From Pseudorasbora parva (Eukaryota > Chordata > Actinopteri > Cypriniformes > Gobionidae), in the NCBI RefSeq assembly GCF_024679245.1, contig NC_090186.1, positions 41,944,569 through 42,008,568 on the forward strand: 64,000 bases of DNA, written 5' to 3'. The notes beneath the pieces were generated by a model that saw only the letters and a list, made by a program, of their open reading frames with translations, made no database searches and was not told where the DNA came from. Positions 61,350 to 64,000 of the stretch are shown one piece after another. Made by a program: the position numbers and the translations under genes. How positions within the stretch are numbered: position 1 is the stretch's first letter; every line of letters begins with the position of its first letter.

Positions 61350-64000
61350 GAAGTGCCCATACAAGGAATGCCGCCCTTTATGAAGTCATACAGGGCCATA
61401 GTTGAAAAAAACTTTCTAAAACTTATTTGAATCCTGAAGGAGTGTATTTGGCACAGAGATACTCCGTCATACGTCCAACTCGTTTTTTTAAATGTTGTCC
61501 ATGTCTAGCATGAGAATCAACTCTTTATCAGTGTAAATAAGTCAGAATGCATGAAATCGCATTAGTGGTGCGACCCCCCTTTAATGGTCCTAAAAATAGG
61601 CCACAGCTCCAAAGATGTTCACCAAAAACAAAGCAGCATGAGATAAATGATAACGTTTTCTATAGACAAATATCTACTATGCACAGCAACACAAAACAAG
61701 CGAGAGTCGCACTGAAATCGACCTTCATCTGACGATCTTGCACTGCCTGTCATGGAACGAGGAATGCTTTTTGTTTTATTCAGATAACATCCCCTATGCA
61801 TGCACACAGCACAACACAGGTCATTCTTTCCTGTGTTTCTTTGTGGACATCAACAGTCTTACATGAAACAAGGTGAGGCATTTTCTACAATGAAAGACTG
61901 CCTGCATGCTTTGCATATTTCTGCTCTGCACTAAAGGCATGTACTTTGCAGGGAATGCGAGTTCATGGCAAGATAGTACAAAGGTATTGGGACATACTTC
62001 CACATCATGAAATTCCATCTTTATACTACTTTGAATAATACAACAGGAATGTATATTAAGAACTTAGGATTCATTTTGAATGGGAGCTATTACGTAAAAT
62101 TCACAGTGAAGATAAATGTGTGTCTACAGTGTTACACAACCACCCAATAATGGTAAAAATCCACCCACTCCTTTTTTTAATACTCCCTATAAATCATAAA
62201 AAGTAACTCATAATGAGTCATTCATATTTTCTATACATTGTGACACCCGTCCACGACCGGTGGAATCTGCTCTGTTGGCGTAGATCCTCCCCTGAGTGAG
62301 CCGTACACAGTCCACCATGTTTATCTCCGGCTAGTGAAAGGAAGCACAAGAATGTTTATCATGTAGCTGAGACAATCTAAATGTTCTGCTGTTGGGTATC
62401 TGTCAATGAACACAGATAATGTGTTTTTCCATTCCACTGCACTACTTTTCCATTGCTTTCCTATATAAACGTGCTAGAGGGACATGTGGCTTTTGCACTC
62501 GTCTCTCGCATCTCTTACGGTGTCACGCGCATGAAACGCTGCTCTTAAAATGCAGCGCTCAAGTTAAAGGAAGATTAACGTTTAAAAAAACATGTGAATG
62601 TGTAAATGCCCCTGAATGGGAGAAAAAAAATGCAAGGTCTGTCTACACGTTTACATGGTAAATAATGAAGAATCAGCGAAGTGGAATGCAAAAACGCATT
62701 CTGTAACGACCCTCATGCTGTTTTTCCCATTTTGTTGTATCCAGTATCCAGCCCTTAAGCATATATATACACACGAAAACAGCATGTTTTTGATTCCACC
62801 AATAAAGGGGCATTTTGGGCACAGTATAATAAATGATCTATGGGATATTTTGAGCTGAAACTTCACAGACACCATCTGGGGACACCTGACACTTATATTA
62901 CATCTTGTAAAATGGGGCATAATATGTCACCTTTAATTTCCTTATGAACAATTTTTAGGTTCGTATTTAAAATAGGCAGCTCAATCCATTTTCTCCTTAA
63001 TATGAAAAAAGAAGTTCATTGTAGCTCAAGGTTGTGGGTAATATTAGCCCAGAAAGCAAACAGAGACTGTTTGAAATCACCCCTATACATTCATCCACTA
63101 TTTCCTTACTCCACTAATATAGTTTACTTGGAGAGTAGTGAATGAAAAAGAGATGAGTGAATTTGGACTTAGCAGTGGTTATGAAAAGACTTACCTTGAA
63201 CTCCACCTTAAATAACTAAACCTTAAATGACTTTTTATGGTAATAAAAAGGAATTTATACCTGTATGATATTACGCTGTACCCACATTGCGGTTTGGAAA
63301 TTGGATAAATGGATGGGTCAGCTGCAGGCGCTATGTTCTGGCGAGACAATTCATTTAGCACGACACTCACAGTATATTATGGGTATTCTTTAGCCGTTGA
63401 GTGTACATCAGTTGTACACTTGTTATTGTGTCCATTGTGGGATCGAATGGGTGGCTGTCCTCTCAAAAAGTGCCGTATTTAAAGGTATAGGGGACGATTT
63501 CAGACAACCTCAGACTTCACAAATCCACCAGAAATAGTATACTGTCCAAACAACCTTTGGCATACCATTTTTAACATATGATTTGAATTTTGAAATACAC
63601 TACTCCTAAATAATCTGACATAACATACAGCTGGATATGATTAGGGCTGTCATATCATGATTAAATTAAGAGTATTCGATTTGAAAATAATTCTCGATTG
63701 CAATTTACCCGTGTCGAGTAACCGGCAACAAACCAAATGTGACACGTTCCACAGATGAGAATCCATGAACTGCATATTAGACTGCTTTCTAAGCACATAG
63801 CATATGTATGGTGCCATTGTGAATTCACGATTCAGTTAAATAAATATATGCCCTGCAGGTTTAATGCTTTTATTATTTGCATGCGTGTAGGTTATGTGCG
63901 TCTCAGAGCAGCTCTGTTAACAGTAAATGCTGCTCCACATCAACTGTTATCATTTACAAACTCCATCTTTGCATATGCTTACAGTGGCTGCAGCATTTCT
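61350..64000. other. No gene recognised; transposon-derived fragments likely
   Basis: No coding exon is recognisable. Around 62740-62937 the sequence (GGGGCATAATATGTCACCTT, then TTAA) looks like the right end of another TTAA-type element. Around 63643 AGGGCTGTCATATCATGATT resembles the left end of an AGGGCTGT-type element that continues beyond the window. Confidence 0.4.

Overview
The window is vertebrate nuclear DNA, most likely from a cyprinid-type teleost. Three split genes with GT-AG introns are visible. The rest is dominated by fish-style DNA transposons (Tc1/mariner, hAT, TTAA-target Kolobok/piggyBac-like elements), palindromic MITEs, a SINE tail, a truncated L1-type LINE and very long microsatellites. 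The species assignment is inference from repeat style and protein similarity only. No prokaryotic feature, CRISPR array or complete tRNA gene was seen.

Layout. (1) 210-12,680, minus strand: the 5' part of a kinesin-3 gene, best called kif13b. A leader exon and six coding exons encode the first ~171 residues of the motor domain, including the P-loop; the gene runs off the left edge. Its introns hold a 0.7-kb MITE, GT/CA repeats, several small MITEs and a 3.5-kb nested transposon at 8,051-11,538. (2) 12,700-15,290: the head-to-head gap between kif13b and ints9, containing a 5'-truncated LINE, a Tc1 scrap and a CTCF-like motif. (3) 15,292-31,659, plus strand: complete ints9 in 17 coding exons (658 codons plus stop), the catalytically dead partner of INTS11 in Integrator. 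Introns carry hAT elements, palindromic MITEs, long GT and CT tracts touching splice acceptors, and a Tc1/THAP composite. (4) 32,000-43,000: intergenic, with SINE debris, TA/GA/GACA/GATA microsatellites, a near full-length Tc1 with a frameshifted transposase at 35,570-37,206, a pure 1.77-kb GATA array and a second Tc1 remnant. (5) 43,057-50,725, minus strand: complete extl3 in five coding exons (917 codons plus stop), a Golgi/ER heparan-sulfate glycosyltransferase. (6) 50,900-64,000: region upstream of extl3 with no coding gene, rich in mobile elements, including a hAT copy that retains a BED zinc finger.

The gene order kif13b - ints9 - extl3 matches the human 8p21 block (KIF13B, HMBOX1, INTS9, EXTL3), except that no HMBOX1 exon was recognised between kif13b and ints9. 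The three genes are housekeeping or developmental genes with unrelated functions, linked by conserved synteny and not by a pathway.

The most unusual structure is the foldback element at 8,779-11,233. Its ~680-bp inverted arms contain 39-bp tandem repeats and mirror-placed CTCF-like motifs, and it is nested in a TTAA-flanked element. Also notable are the Bkm-type GACA/GATA arrays around an inserted Tc1, and ints9 acceptors built directly on microsatellites.
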